A stretch of DNA of 64,000 nt, from NCBI GenBank assembly GCA_009841115.1, contig VXML01000046.1, forward strand, positions 1 through 64,000. The letters run 5' to 3'. Both the position numbers and the translations under genes were made by a program. Origin of the DNA: Gemmatimonadota bacterium. Its GTDB lineage: Bacteria; Latescibacterota; UBA2968; UBA8231. Positions 1 through 8,603 of this stretch are shown one piece after another (the first letter of the stretch is position 1; each line of letters begins with the position of its first letter). Below the pieces are notes generated by a model. It worked only from the letters and a program-made list of their open reading frames with translations. It was not told the origin of the DNA and made no database searches.

Positions 1-3000
1 TAGGCCACTAAGACCTGAGATAATAGTATTGTCAATCTCATAGGTGATGTCGCCTATACCTCCCACAGCTTCAGGGAGCTGGAAGGGGGGAGTCGTCCCT
101 ATCGCCTGACCCTTCGTCAGCACTGGCTGATATAGCGTCGCTAAATCAAAGCGGAAAGCTACTCCATTAGATAGTGTCCGCACATCGATCTCCGTGAGAT
201 TACCCACTAAATCAGCGGTATTGACATAGGCGATCCGTAATTGGTAGTCCGTATCTGCCGTTAGGTCCTCTATGGTATAGAGGCCATAGCTACCAGCAGG
301 AATAGTAATACTGCCCACTTCAGTGAAAATTTCATTCTCAGAGTCATCCACAGTCACCGTACCCCACTGTAAGTACGTCGCCTTGTGGTAAGGCTTGAAC
401 TCCTCTGGGGGATTAGGCAGTCCGACTAGGATAGAGGTTATACCGGGGAATACTCGCACATCATCGGCATCTATAGCCGGCGGCTCGTCAGGTGCCAGCG
501 TGGTGAACTCCGTCTCAGACGGCAGCCCGACCGACTCGGTGTTCGTCCGCCAGCGGGCGCGCAGCACGTAGTCCGTCGCCGGCATGAGGTCGCGGATCGT
601 ATAGGGCATCTCGTAGATGTAGAGGCCGTACACGGCACCGACTTCGGTAAAATCTCCGGTCAGTACGGGTTCAGTGCCTTGGATCGGAATGCCAATTACT
701 AATCGCGTACCCTGGATACCAGTGCTGGGCGATAAAGTGTTGAGAGAGCCATTACCGCCATTACCATTATTAATATCATCGGCGGTCAGTCTATAGTCCG
801 CGCTCGTATCACCCTGAGTTAGGGTCAAGACATCACCGGCCTCATAACCTGAGCCACCACTTTGCCATTCTACCTGAGTAATTCGCCCCTGCGAATCGAC
901 CTCAACCTCAGAAATAATTGCCTCTGAGCCACTCCCCCCATCGGGGCCAGTATTGGTGACCACCGGGACAGGTGTGGCGGTAAAAGGGGAGGGTTCCCGT
1001 CGCGTTGTTAAGTTGAGGTCTTGCAGGACGCCATTATTGATATTACTGGCGGTCAGTGTAAAGGTCCCGCTCGTATCACCCTGAGTTAGGGTCAAGACAT
1101 CACCGGTGACATAGTCCGAGCCGCCGTCTTGCCATGATATCTGGGTGATCCGCCCCTGTGAATCGACCACGGCCTGAGAGATGACGGCCCTCGAACCACT
1201 CCCCCCAGTGACCATCGGGACGGGCGTAGCGGTAAAGGGCGTGGATTCCTCTCTGGTGCCCGGGGTGAGCCACTCTAGGTCGATGCGTTCGTAGCCCACT
1301 AGCGCGGCCCGCACGTCCGCCGTGATCGGCGTGATGTTCTCTATGGTTATGGCCGGGGGCGGCGCTTCTTCGGCCTCGGCTAGCGGCACCAGCTTCGCAG
1401 CCGGGGGCAGGTCGGCAAAGTCCGCCTCCTCGGCCGGGTCAAAAATGAGATCGGGCCCTACGGCCACATTCAGGATCAGTTGACCATCTTGGGTATCGGT
1501 GATGTTCTCAATATAGCCGGAAACGGTGCCCAGCTCGCCGCCTTTCAGCTTGATGCGATCGGTACACATCCACTGGCGTCGATCGGTCGTGGCTGGGATA
1601 CGACAGCGGACCCGGCGGCGGTATGCCAGCCGTTGCGCTTCTAGCTTCATCCGCCACTGACCTTGGGCAAAGTCGGTTATAAAGTCGGCTTTACCCAAAT
1701 TTTCTACGAGCGGATCGACGTCTTTGTCCTTCAGGTCTGAATTGACTACTTCCGGTAGCTGGCACGAAGCCGACGGGTTCCCGCTTTCGGGACACACCGC
1801 CAACTGCATGCGCACGGTATTGGCCAGGCGGGCACTCTGCTGGGTCTCATACTGGTCGATAGACAAAATATCGTCCTCTTCCAGCATGCCCCGGTAGGGG
1901 GCGATCTGCAGCGGCCGGAGGTGGATGGCACCCTGCCGCCATACAAACGAGCCGGCCAGAATAAATTCTAAGACCTCCAACAGAGCCAACGGCGACTGGT
2001 CCGATGTGATGACCCCGACGAAGCGGTACTTATCGACGCTCGCGACTTGGTCCGCCGTAGCCGCCGCTTGCGACATCTCCTCGGCCGTTTCAAAGTCGCG
2101 CAGCAGTTCCGGTGGCACCCCTAAGCGTTTGCTCAGATACCAATAGGCGACCGTAGCCGGATGGTCCGTCCGCTTCTCGACGGGGGGGGAGGAGTCTTTG
2201 CCCCTTGCGGTTGGAAGCTCGATGCCCCCTACCTCAAAAGAGAGGCTGGGCGGCCGGGAGACCTGTTTGCGGAAGTTCTCGGGTCCCACCCTATACTTGA
2301 GCTGACGGCTCATTCTTGCATCCATCCGGCTCCCGAAAGCGATATGCACCCATGAGATGTCCATAAGCTTGTGCTCGGGCTGCCACTCCAGGTTGTTTTT
2401 GACTTCTGATCGTACCTTCAATTCCTGGCCGCCTGTGCCATCCGCCGCGAAGTGGGGGTAGAGGTAGCTCCGACCCTGCCACAGCGATGAAGCGAATAGA
2501 TGCCAATGGGGATCGGCGTCATCGGCGATATTGAGTACCTCTGCCTCTTTAAGGAATATCCTGTCCTTGAGTACATTGGGTAGTAGGCCGGCGGGGACAA
2601 AATCGTTCGCTGTCACCTTAAAGACGCGGCCATCCTCGGCGAAGCGCAACGCCCCTATATCTACAGTTTCATCTAGCGGTCCAGTGCTCCGGTAGAACTT
2701 CGGCTTTTTATTGGACTTGACGGCGACCCCCTCGATCGTCCCTATCTCCTCTTCGTCTGTCACTGCGAACGAGTCGTCCACGGCCTTGGCGCGCGCAAAG
2801 CTCGCCGTGCCCTTCGGTTCCCTAGGTTCCCGCTCGACTGTTATGAGGATATCGCCGACGCGAACCTTTCTATTCGACCCCCCGACCGGCTTGGTCCAAT
2901 CCTCATTGCTGTCTAGGTACGGCTTTTCCCATGATTCAAAAAACAATCGTGCGCCCGACGGCACCGGCTCATACCAGTCGGTGGTCGTCCCGTCCGGATT

Positions 3001-3468
3001 TTTGTGATCTGCAGTGGCGATCTGTCGCTCATATCGCGTCCGCTGTCCATTGACCCAAACGTACAGCGCGTCGGGCACCTCCATGCCGCCTTCGGTCAGC
3101 GCAACAGCCAGATGCAGATTCTTGCGAGACTTCTTATCCCCTTCCGACCCCACCACCGTATCGCCTCCGATGCGATCGTCCACATTGGCATAGACGATCG
3201 CGCCTCCGACTAGGGTCGGGCCAATCGCCCATTGCGCAGGCGGCGGCTCGTCGGGATAGGTCTTCGCCGCCGAGGGCGACTGCTGGCCGTCGTCGATGGC
3301 TACGGTGGGTTTGGGATTGTTGAAGAAGGCATGCAGCAGGCTCAGACCGCTCACAGCGGCCACACTCCAAGGCGTGCTAAGGCCCCAAATGCTGGCCTTG
3401 CCAAGCCACGCATTGCCCGCTACGAAGCCGGCCTCCACCAACTCGCCTGGCGTGATTTGTTCGGTCAC
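1..3468 (-). CDS. Phage tail tip / host-specificity (J-like) protein, C-terminus beyond the window
   Basis: One reading frame runs without a stop from a GTG at 3468 to the left edge, at least 1156 codons. The first 170 or so residues resemble phage tail-tip hubs, including a stretch reading LYVWVNGQRTRYERQ. The middle is a long mixed region. From about residue 700 the protein becomes modular: a fibronectin-III-like domain, two tandem Gly-rich repeats (about 741-902), two more fibronectin-III-like domains ending in typical TDYVLRARW and TDYQLRIAY strands, and the start of a cadherin/Ig-like domain (LPEAVGGIGDITYEI). This layout and its place as last gene of the tail block fit lambda gpJ-type receptor-binding tip proteins. 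The GTG lies 16 bp after the previous stop. Family assignment is from architecture, so the receptor is unknown. Confidence 0.75.
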   Translation of the reverse strand, partial: MTEQITPGELVEAGFVAGNAWLGKASIWGLSTPWSVAAVSGLSLLHAFFNNPKPTVAIDDGQQSPSAAKTYPDEPPPAQWAIGPTLVGGAIVYANVDDRIGGDTVVGSEGDKKSRKNLHLAVALTEGGMEVPDALYVWVNGQRTRYERQIATADHKNPDGTTTDWYEPVPSGARLFFESWEKPYLDSNEDWTKPVGGSNRKVRVGDILITVEREPREPKGTASFARAKAVDDSFAVTDEEEIGTIEGVAVKSNKKPKFYRSTGPLDETVDIGALRFAEDGRVFKVTANDFVPAGLLPNVLKDRIFLKEAEVLNIADDADPHWHLFASSLWQGRSYLYPHFAADGTGGQELKVRSEVKNNLEWQPEHKLMDISWVHIAFGSRMDARMSRQLKYRVGPENFRKQVSRPPSLSFEVGGIELPTARGKDSSPPVEKRTDHPATVAYWYLSKRLGVPPELLRDFETAEEMSQAAATADQVASVDKYRFVGVITSDQSPLALLEVLEFILAGSFVWRQGAIHLRPLQIAPYRGMLEEDDILSIDQYETQQSARLANTVRMQLAVCPESGNPSASCQLPEVVNSDLKDKDVDPLVENLGKADFITDFAQGQWRMKLEAQRLAYRRRVRCRIPATTDRRQWMCTDRIKLKGGELGTVSGYIENITDTQDGQLILNVAVGPDLIFDPAEEADFADLPPAAKLVPLAEAEEAPPPAITIENITPITADVRAALVGYERIDLEWLTPGTREESTPFTATPVPMVTGGSGSRAVISQAVVDSQGRITQISWQDGGSDYVTGDVLTLTQGDTSGTFTLTASNINNGVLQDLNLTTRREPSPFTATPVPVVTNTGPDGGSGSEAIISEVEVDSQGRITQVEWQSGGSGYEAGDVLTLTQGDTSADYRLTADDINNGNGGNGSLNTLSPSTGIQGTRLVIGIPIQGTEPVLTGDFTEVGAVYGLYIYEMPYTIRDLMPATDYVLRARWRTNTESVGLPSETEFTTLAPDEPPAIDADDVRVFPGITSILVGLPNPPEEFKPYHKATYLQWGTVTVDDSENEIFTEVGSITIPAGSYGLYTIEDLTADTDYQLRIAYVNTADLVGNLTEIDVRTLSNGVAFRFDLATLYQPVLTKGQAIGTTPPFQLPEAVGGIGDITYEIDNTIISGLSGL
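761..1245 (-). repeat. Two tandem ~80-residue Gly/Asp-rich coding repeats
   Basis: Within the tail-tip gene two adjacent segments (about 1245-1032 and 993-761) encode nearly the same sequence. Both contain TPFTATPVP or SPFTATPVP, then VDSQGRITQ, then GDVLTLTQGDTS, then LTA..(N/D)INNG. DNA identity is high over the DVLTLTQGDTS part. They look like a duplicated beta-rich module of a fibre or tip protein. Confidence 0.7.
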
Positions 3469-3484
3469 GTTGCTTTTTCGCTTT

Positions 3485-3979
3485 TTAGTTTGGCCACGTC
3501 GTCTCGTTTAGGCGCCGGGCCGTCTGTCGGAGATACTCGAATCCCTTGTCGCGCTCGGCATTCCACAACTCGGGGTTTGGATCGTCTTCCATCAGTCGCG
3601 CGGCAAAATGCACCAACTCCAAGGTAAACCGGCCCGCCTGCAGGCTCCGCCGACGGGTGCGGCCCCGGAAGCGCCAGATCTCGGTGTCGAGCGTTAGGTC
3701 GTCGGTCAGGCGCACCAAGCAGTCGAGGCTCTGCTCGTCACTGCGGAGCGGCTCATAGCCCGCCTCGGTCGACGGCAAACACAGGTCTACCGTCAGCGTC
3801 GGCGTCGCATTGCTCTGCGCTGTGGCTAGCGGCTGGACGGTAAGCATATCCACAGCCGTATATATAGGGGTACCCGTGTCCGAAAGCAGCCCATCGGCAA
3901 AGGCTTGATCCCCGTCGCCGGACCAGTAGCGCAAATGCTTAGACGCTTTGATCTCCAGCAGAATATACTCCCTAGCCAT
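3485..3979 (-). CDS. Phage minor tail protein (DUF2163/baseplate-hub-like)
   Basis: A 164-residue protein. The N-terminal part (LLEIKASKHLRYWSGDGD) and the central WRFRGRTRRRSLQAGRF followed by RDKGFEYLRQ resemble small minor tail proteins encoded just before the tail-tip gene in siphoviruses and gene transfer agents (DUF2163-like). It probably forms part of the distal tail hub. The ATG overlaps the end of the upstream gene by 8 bp, and the downstream tail-tip gene begins 16 bp later, so all three are co-translated. The assignment rests on motif feel and position, not on a search. Confidence 0.55.
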   Translation of the reverse strand: MAREYILLEIKASKHLRYWSGDGDQAFADGLLSDTGTPIYTAVDMLTVQPLATAQSNATPTLTVDLCLPSTEAGYEPLRSDEQSLDCLVRLTDDLTLDTEIWRFRGRTRRRSLQAGRFTLELVHFAARLMEDDPNPELWNAERDKGFEYLRQTARRLNETTWPN

Positions 3980-4625
3980 CCAGCGCCTCTTCCCAAGTAA
4001 AGGTGAACGGCCCCTCTAACTCACCCCAGTCGTTTTGGCCCATCGTGTGCGAGGTTATGCGTGCGCGCAGCCGCGCCTCGGCCATAGGCCCGGGCTTCAG
4101 CGATTGGGGGGGAGCCTCGGTATGGGGGGACTTAGGGAGTATATTCGGCACGAGATAGGCGGCCATCTCCTCTTTTTTCCACACCTGATAAAGGCGGTGG
4201 CCTATCTTGCAGAACTGGCCCTCCAACACGTCCTCTAGGTCCGTCTCCGACGTGCTCGTGGACTTGGACTTCCACTTCAGCGTTTGGCTGGAATCATCCA
4301 GCTCATAGGTCGCCGCGCCCCGGGTGAGCGGCGAGGTGAGCAGCGGGAGGGTCGGCAGGGGCAGTTGCAGATCAAACGTATTTTGCTGCCCAACGAGCAT
4401 GTTGAACCAGGCCGGATTGAACCGGTCGGTGTCCTCTTCCTGCCGTACCGAAAACCGGCGTAGCTGGACCGTGCCCGACCACAACGAGGCGTACGTGTAC
4501 ACAAACGAGCGGCCCGTCCACTTAGACCTATGCACGGCCTGTTCGACCGGCGTCAGCGTCGGCGGCGAAAAGGAGGCTAAGTGCGTCTGCTTAGGAAAGA
4601 GAATGCCCGTGTAGCCCATGATCAC
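3972..4625 (-). CDS. Phage minor tail protein, distal-tail-like
   Basis: A 217-residue protein beginning MIMGYTGILFPKQ. The segment RFNPAWFNMLVGQQNTF is of the kind seen in small phage tail proteins that set up the tail tip. It lies directly after the tape-measure-like gene, where siphoviruses encode Dit or lambda M/L-type proteins. Start and stop overlap both neighbours by 4-8 bp, so it belongs to a tightly coupled tail operon. No catalytic motif is visible. The precise family is uncertain. Confidence 0.5.
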   Translation of the reverse strand: MIMGYTGILFPKQTHLASFSPPTLTPVEQAVHRSKWTGRSFVYTYASLWSGTVQLRRFSVRQEEDTDRFNPAWFNMLVGQQNTFDLQLPLPTLPLLTSPLTRGAATYELDDSSQTLKWKSKSTSTSETDLEDVLEGQFCKIGHRLYQVWKKEEMAAYLVPNILPKSPHTEAPPQSLKPGPMAEARLRARITSHTMGQNDWGELEGPFTFTWEEALDG

Positions 4626-5503
4626 CTCCTCTGGCCCCGCCGAGCGCGGCGGCGCGCCACCGGGTCGTCATTGTACATTCCTAGTCGGAGTTGCTCGCCA
4701 GCAGCTACGATCTCTGGCAAGGCCCGATTCAGTGCCCGCTGGACGGATTGCTCATCCCCTCCGCGTGCATCGACATACATATTGACACCACCGCCCCCGG
4801 ACGCGACGACCTTGCCGGCTCCAGCGACGACCTTGCCAGCTCCAGGAGCATCCGACGAAGTCGACAGAAAGAGGCTCAGCAGCTTGGTCGAGCCCGCCTC
4901 CACGACCCGTTCGACGGTGACCTTATAGAGCTGCTGGAGGAACGCTTGGGCCTTATCCGAAAGCGTCCCGGCCCCCATGATCAGATTAACCAGGCCCTCT
5001 TGCGCGATCTTAAAATAATCCAGGTGCAGGTTGTTCAGACGGAATTGGGCTTCTTCGGCGCGCTTCAAAGAGTCGAGATGGGCCTGGGCCTCCCGTTGAT
5101 CATTGCGCAGCGCAGCGCCGGTGCCAAAGTTGGCGATCTCCTCTTTCGTCGCGGCCACCTTGGCTTTGGCTTGCAAGCTCGCCAACTCCTTCGCTAGCTT
5201 CTTTCGATCTGGGTCGTCCGCAAATTCGGCCAGTCGTTTGGCTTCGGCAATCTGCTGCTTAAGCTTCAACAGGTCGCGCTCGCGCAGCCGACGAATATAC
5301 TCGGTCCCCAGCGCGCGCTTATAGTTGATCGCCTCGGCCGCCAGTTCCAACTCCTGGATCTCATTGTCAAGCTTTTGAATCTCTTTATTGAGAAACTCCA
5401 CAACGTCTGAGGTGGCGGCCACCGCCGCGGCGGGCACGGACGCAACCTGCCGGTACAGACGGTTCAGCGCTTGCCCCAGCGCTTGCATGTTCTGTCGGGA
5501 CAT
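4622..5503 (-). CDS. Short tail tape-measure-like protein
   Basis: A 293-residue protein rich in Ala, Glu, Lys and Leu. Residues about 30-140 are strongly predicted coiled coil by eye (EFLNKEIQKLDNEIQELELA and following). Then comes a helical region with Gly/Ala stretches, and the end is very basic (RRRARRGQRR). It follows the frameshifted chaperone pair and precedes the tail-tip proteins, the conserved slot for the tape measure. Most tape-measure proteins are 600-1500 residues, so either this phage has a short tail or this is a tape-measure fragment or analogue. It overlaps the next gene by 4 bp (ATGA). Confidence 0.5.
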   Translation of the reverse strand: MSRQNMQALGQALNRLYRQVASVPAAAVAATSDVVEFLNKEIQKLDNEIQELELAAEAINYKRALGTEYIRRLRERDLLKLKQQIAEAKRLAEFADDPDRKKLAKELASLQAKAKVAATKEEIANFGTGAALRNDQREAQAHLDSLKRAEEAQFRLNNLHLDYFKIAQEGLVNLIMGAGTLSDKAQAFLQQLYKVTVERVVEAGSTKLLSLFLSTSSDAPGAGKVVAGAGKVVASGGGGVNMYVDARGGDEQSVQRALNRALPEIVAAGEQLRLGMYNDDPVARRRARRGQRR

Positions 5504-5504
5504 A

Positions 5505-5924
5505 TCAGTCTTTCTGGGCCATCGCCGCTAATCGGGCGTTGATCACCACATCGGTCTCGGCCGACGCAGCCGACGCATCGCTTTCGTACCATTCGAGTAG
5601 ATCGCCCATGCTCGGCAGTGTGGCCTCTTTTTTAGCATTGACCTGTATGTAATTGAGTGCATGAAACGCCACCAGTTCTGGCACCTTCTTGGCTACCGGA
5701 GGGTAGGACTGTAGATGCTCTACGTAAGCGGCGACTTCAACGGCCGGCAGATCGTAGAGCCCTGAGAGCGTTACCCCGTACTCGCGGCACGCCCAGAGGT
5801 AGGGTCGAGGAAGACCTGATCTGTGATTCCCTTGTCGAGCAGCGTATCTTGCATCTTGTTGGTCATCTCCTTGAGCTCGTCCTCGGACAGATCGCTCGAC
5901 TTGAGACCGCACAGCTCGTAGCAT
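5505..5924 (-). CDS. Tail assembly chaperone, T-type extension (probably made by -1 frameshift)
   Basis: This frame overlaps the 3' end of the upstream chaperone gene in the -1 phase. Its first 39 or so codons are basic, low-complexity and look like a shadow of that gene. From RPYLWACREYGVTLSGLYD onward it is a normal acidic protein that resembles the second half of lambda G-T chaperones. I infer that it is translated mainly as a fusion to the first chaperone by programmed frameshifting inside 5775-5924. The nearest thing to a slippery site is GGGAATC (minus strand 5831-5825), which matches lambda GGGAAAG at five positions only. Independent initiation at 5924 cannot be excluded. Confidence 0.6.
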   Translation of the reverse strand: MLRAVRSQVERSVRGRAQGDDQQDARYAARQGNHRSGLPRPYLWACREYGVTLSGLYDLPAVEVAAYVEHLQSYPPVAKKVPELVAFHALNYIQVNAKKEATLPSMGDLLEWYESDASAASAETDVVINARLAAMAQKD

Positions 5925-6232
5925 CGCTTGATCAGCGGATCCACACTGTCTCCTAGGTTGACGCCCAGCGCCACGAGCAACTCAAACGTCTCATCGGTAT
6001 CCATCCCCTCGGTCAGACAACAGCGGACCAGCTCGACGTGAATATCTTCGAGCGCTTCCAGCTCAACATCGCGGCCGCGCAGGAGCGCCACGGCTTTTTG
6101 CGAGTGGCTCGCCAGGCGTTGCAGCATCGGTGCTATGGTGCCAAACTTGGGCACTTGCAACGGGATGGTGCAAGGCGGGTCTTCTGACACAAAAGGCTCT
6201 ACCGGACGACCCAATAAGTCTCGTGCGGGCAT
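5771..6232 (-). CDS. Tail assembly chaperone (lambda G-like)
   Basis: A 153-residue acidic protein with a good ribosome binding site (AGGAGAAGGAG) before the ATG. It sits between the tail tube gene and the tape-measure-like gene, the invariant place for tail assembly chaperones. The last dozen codons (LDPTSGRAASTG) are read in the zero frame only. An overlapping -1 frame continues for another 99 or so codons, giving the G/GT arrangement. The chaperone is thought to coat the tape-measure protein before tail tube polymerisation. Sequence similarity to known G proteins is weak; the call rests mostly on gene order and the frameshift layout. Confidence 0.6.
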   Translation of the reverse strand: MPARDLLGRPVEPFVSEDPPCTIPLQVPKFGTIAPMLQRLASHSQKAVALLRGRDVELEALEDIHVELVRCCLTEGMDTDETFELLVALGVNLGDSVDPLIKRCYELCGLKSSDLSEDELKEMTNKMQDTLLDKGITDQVFLDPTSGRAASTG

Positions 6233-6247
6233 ACAGGCTCCTTCTCC

Positions 6248-6892
6248 TTATACTATCGTCGGTGCGCCCAGCGCACTCGTGGGACGTAGGGTAATTTCAG
6301 CCGTAAGTACCCCATCCGTATCGGTGGGCCCGTTGATCGACCGGCACGTCGCTACGAAGGGGCCGATCCGTACGGCAGGCACCTTCACAGAGGAGACGTT
6401 GGATGCTGCCTGTGAGGGCGTGTCTACGATAGGATCGCCATCCATATTGACGCCGATAACCTGTAAATCGCCACCCGCCGCCACGATGACAGCTCCGTAC
6501 GGTAGCTGATCGTCTGTCGGCGTACCACCCACCCATGTGAGCTCTCCGCTCGCGGACTCAACCGTCGTTGTGACTGACGGCGTAAAAAGCGTATTCTCTT
6601 TCGTGGTGAGTCTTATCTCTCGGCTCGTGCCGTCATCCCGCGCGGCATACAGGTCTTTCCAGATAGGCAGGTGAGCCAGCCAAGGGGCCGTCACAACCAC
6701 GTCTCCCGCCTCGGGTGAGCCAACATACTCAACCGAGCCACCCCAATGGCGAAAGGTCTGCACTTCCCCCTCGGCACCCGAGTACTGGAAGCCGCTGGCA
6801 CCACCTAGCTCATCGTAATCGGATTGACCTGAGCGCTTCATCTCCAGCTTAGCATCGCGAAAGGTCACAGCTGCTACGTGTTTAATAGCCAT
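6248..6892 (-). CDS. Major tail tube protein
   Basis: A 214-residue protein beginning MAIKHVAAVTFRDAKLEM with a strong AGGAG site 7-11 bp upstream. It is beta-rich (WGGSVEYVGSPEAGDVVVTA; then REIRLTTKENTL) with a C-terminal segment (GVLTAEITLRPTSALG) typical of tube proteins. It precedes the chaperone pair, where siphovirus tail tube genes lie. No Ig-like extension is evident. The family is inferred from size, predicted fold and position. Confidence 0.6.
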   Translation of the reverse strand: MAIKHVAAVTFRDAKLEMKRSGQSDYDELGGASGFQYSGAEGEVQTFRHWGGSVEYVGSPEAGDVVVTAPWLAHLPIWKDLYAARDDGTSREIRLTTKENTLFTPSVTTTVESASGELTWVGGTPTDDQLPYGAVIVAAGGDLQVIGVNMDGDPIVDTPSQAASNVSSVKVPAVRIGPFVATCRSINGPTDTDGVLTAEITLRPTSALGAPTIV

Positions 6893-6907
6893 AGTTTTTC
6901 TCCTTTT

Positions 6908-7069
6908 TCATAGTCGATAGCGGCGCGATCGACGGGTTGTGGCCTCACGGACCACTTTAGTAACTCCTTGCGGACCATTTAAATACGACGAATAGATCGG
7001 CACCGTACGCGGAGCAACCTGCTCGACCGCCTGCGCAATAAAACCACGCAACTGGAGATCAGCGTCCAT
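6908..7069 (-). CDS. Small basic phage protein, unknown
   Basis: A 53-codon gene starting MDADLQLRGFIAQAV and ending in an Arg-rich tail (ATTRRSRRYRL). It overlaps the end of the upstream gene by 11 bp and stops 15 bp before the tail tube ATG, so it fills the only gap in this operon. I do not recognise the family. A longer upstream start at 7180 would lie entirely inside the neighbouring gene and is less likely. Confidence 0.4.
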   Translation of the reverse strand: MDADLQLRGFIAQAVEQVAPRTVPIYSSYLNGPQGVTKVVREATTRRSRRYRL

Positions 7070-7442
7070 GGACTTCTCCACAGGCTTTGAATACGTACTG
7101 GCGCTCAAGCACATGGGCCGATTCGACCGGCCCTTCTGGATCCACATCGACCTTCTCGCTGACGAATAAGGATCGCACAAAGGCTGGGCTCTCCGCTAGG
7201 GCCTCTTGCAAGGCGTCGTCATACTGCCGCACCGTCTCTTGAGTCGCCGCATAGATCATCACGGCAAACACATGTTCCAGCGGGATCCGCCCGCTCCACG
7301 TCTCATATTCAGACGTAGCCACATGTGAGAAGACGCCATACGGCAACGCAGTGGCCTCCGTGCCGCGTTCAACCACCAGGTCAAACCCGATCGCCAAAGC
7401 CGTTGTATGCAGCAGTTCATTGATGGAATCCCGATTACTCAT
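7059..7442 (-). CDS. Tail completion / terminator-like protein
   Basis: A 127-residue protein (MSNRDSINELLHTTA...). The pattern of an N-terminal helix, then ALPYGVFSHVATSEYETWSG, a long helix with EALAESPAF and a C-terminal beta strand (VLERQYVFKA) resembles DUF3168/gpU-type tail terminators, which cap the tail tube. Its place just upstream of the tail tube gene supports this. It follows the holin-like gene by 6 bp. I am moderately sure it is a tail completion protein and unsure of the family. Confidence 0.45.
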   Translation of the reverse strand: MSNRDSINELLHTTALAIGFDLVVERGTEATALPYGVFSHVATSEYETWSGRIPLEHVFAVMIYAATQETVRQYDDALQEALAESPAFVRSLFVSEKVDVDPEGPVESAHVLERQYVFKACGEVHGR

Positions 7443-7448
7443 AGCTAT

Positions 7449-7817
7449 TTAGGTTCCTGACGGGCGCGCTCCATTTTTCATCCAAGGTCCAATGTGCCGA
7501 CGCCAAATTCGATCTAACTTGAACAGCACATCGTCCGCTACATAGCTGAATCCAATCAGACCGAATTTGCCGACCGGAATGCCCTGATACGACAAGTCCA
7601 ATAGCGGCGCATAAAATTGGTCCGGCGCAAACAGCGCAATCGCGGCCAGAAAGCAAGCCGTGGCAAGGAATCGCCACTTTTCAGAGCCGGTCCACATGAC
7701 GTCCAGCGGCGTGATGCGCTTCTCCGTTTTTGCGTCCTGCGAGTACGTAGCCGACAGAATGGACAGTACCTGGCCGACGAAAAAGAGCACACCGATGTGG
7801 AGATGGTCCATGATCAC
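7449..7817 (-). CDS. Holin-like membrane protein
   Basis: A 122-residue protein with three probable membrane segments: residues 5-25 (HIGVLFFVGQVLSILSA), 51-65 (FLATACFLAAIALFA) and a weaker one near 82-98. It ends in a charged tail (KLDRIWRRHIGPWMKNGARP). The ATG overlaps the endolysin stop by 4 bp (ATGA), the usual coupling of a lysis cassette. By size, topology and location it is a holin or related lysis membrane protein that would let the endolysin reach peptidoglycan. Confidence 0.6.
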   Translation of the reverse strand: MIMDHLHIGVLFFVGQVLSILSATYSQDAKTEKRITPLDVMWTGSEKWRFLATACFLAAIALFAPDQFYAPLLDLSYQGIPVGKFGLIGFSYVADDVLFKLDRIWRRHIGPWMKNGARPSGT

Positions 7818-8347
7818 GCTGCATGGCGCAGGCAGGTCTCTACTCGGTTGAGCCAGCCACGCAAAAATTTGACGTTCACCGGCCGCTTAAGGACCAGCTC
7901 GCCGTAATAGGCGCAGCGCAGCACGCTAAACTGCCCGACAAACCAAACCGGATCCGCTGCGTTGACCGCCTCAATCGTTTTAGGGCCTACTAGGCCATCG
8001 TGCTCGCGTGGGTCTTCCATGCAGGCGCGCTGGGCGGCTCGGATCGCATTTTTGGTCCCGGCATTAACCCCGAAATCATAGATCACAAAAGCCGGCTCCG
8101 AGTGTTCGATTTCATCCAAGCGCATGGCATCCCAAAAGTTTTCTCGGTAGAATGCCTGGACGTAGGCTACAATGTCCTCGTCTGGCTCTTGGGTGAGCCG
8201 ATCCCGGTCGTCCCACAACGCTAGGTCTGGCCAGCGATTCTTGGCGATGCCGGCATAGGTCAATCCACCGGCGTCTCCTTCAACCTCGTGGAGCAGGTAG
8301 CCGCCCTCCAATCTCATCGTGCGCTCAAAAGCCGTCTCGAAGCTCAT
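7814..8347 (-). CDS. Endolysin, glycoside hydrolase family 108
   Basis: The protein is a muramidase-type endolysin. The start at 8347 (MSFETAFERTMRLEGGY) gives 177 residues, the normal GH108 length, and is preceded by GGAGAAACTAAGAGA. A longer GTG start at 8467 would add a 40-residue Pro/Gly/Lys-rich leader lacking homology. The N-terminus carries the family signature EGGY followed by GDAGGLTYAGIA; the Glu of EGGY is the catalytic acid. The second half (VIYDFGVNAGTKNAIRAAQ, then DGLVGPKTIEAVNA) matches the GH108 C-terminal peptidoglycan-binding part. It is the first gene of the leftward late operon, downstream of a promoter and a leader hairpin. Confidence 0.85.
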   Translation of the reverse strand: MSFETAFERTMRLEGGYLLHEVEGDAGGLTYAGIAKNRWPDLALWDDRDRLTQEPDEDIVAYVQAFYRENFWDAMRLDEIEHSEPAFVIYDFGVNAGTKNAIRAAQRACMEDPREHDGLVGPKTIEAVNAADPVWFVGQFSVLRCAYYGELVLKRPVNVKFLRGWLNRVETCLRHAA

Positions 8348-8483
8348 ATTATCTCTTAGTTTCTCCAGGCCGCGCCCTTTTTGCTGTTTACCCCCCTTTG
8401 ACGTATAGACGAGGCCGGCCGAGGGCTGAGACGATCCCCCGGCCGGCGGCATTGGCGGACCCTGCACTAGTCCGCCTCAGGCA

Positions 8484-8530
8484 CAAAAAAACACGGATGA
8501 GCACTCGTGGATGAGTGCAGCATCCGTGTT
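8484..8530 (-). terminator. Intrinsic terminator in the leader of the leftward phage operon
   Basis: On the minus strand a 10-bp outer stem (8530-8521 with 8499-8490) and a 6-bp inner stem (8518-8513 with 8506-8501) form a long hairpin followed at once by seven Ts. It lies downstream of a strong leftward promoter and upstream of the endolysin, so it would stop transcription before the late genes unless antiterminated. Confidence 0.75.
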
Positions 8531-8603
8531 GGGGGGTGCTTTTGTCTCGCATGTTTTTCAGCCAGGTGCAGCACCCTGCACACTGACGCGAGATTATGAA
8601 GGG

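Noticed and set aside
1746..3370. Several short frames on both strands in the first 3.4 kb
   Set aside because: A single uninterrupted leftward frame from 3468 covers the whole stretch and has domain-like sequence.
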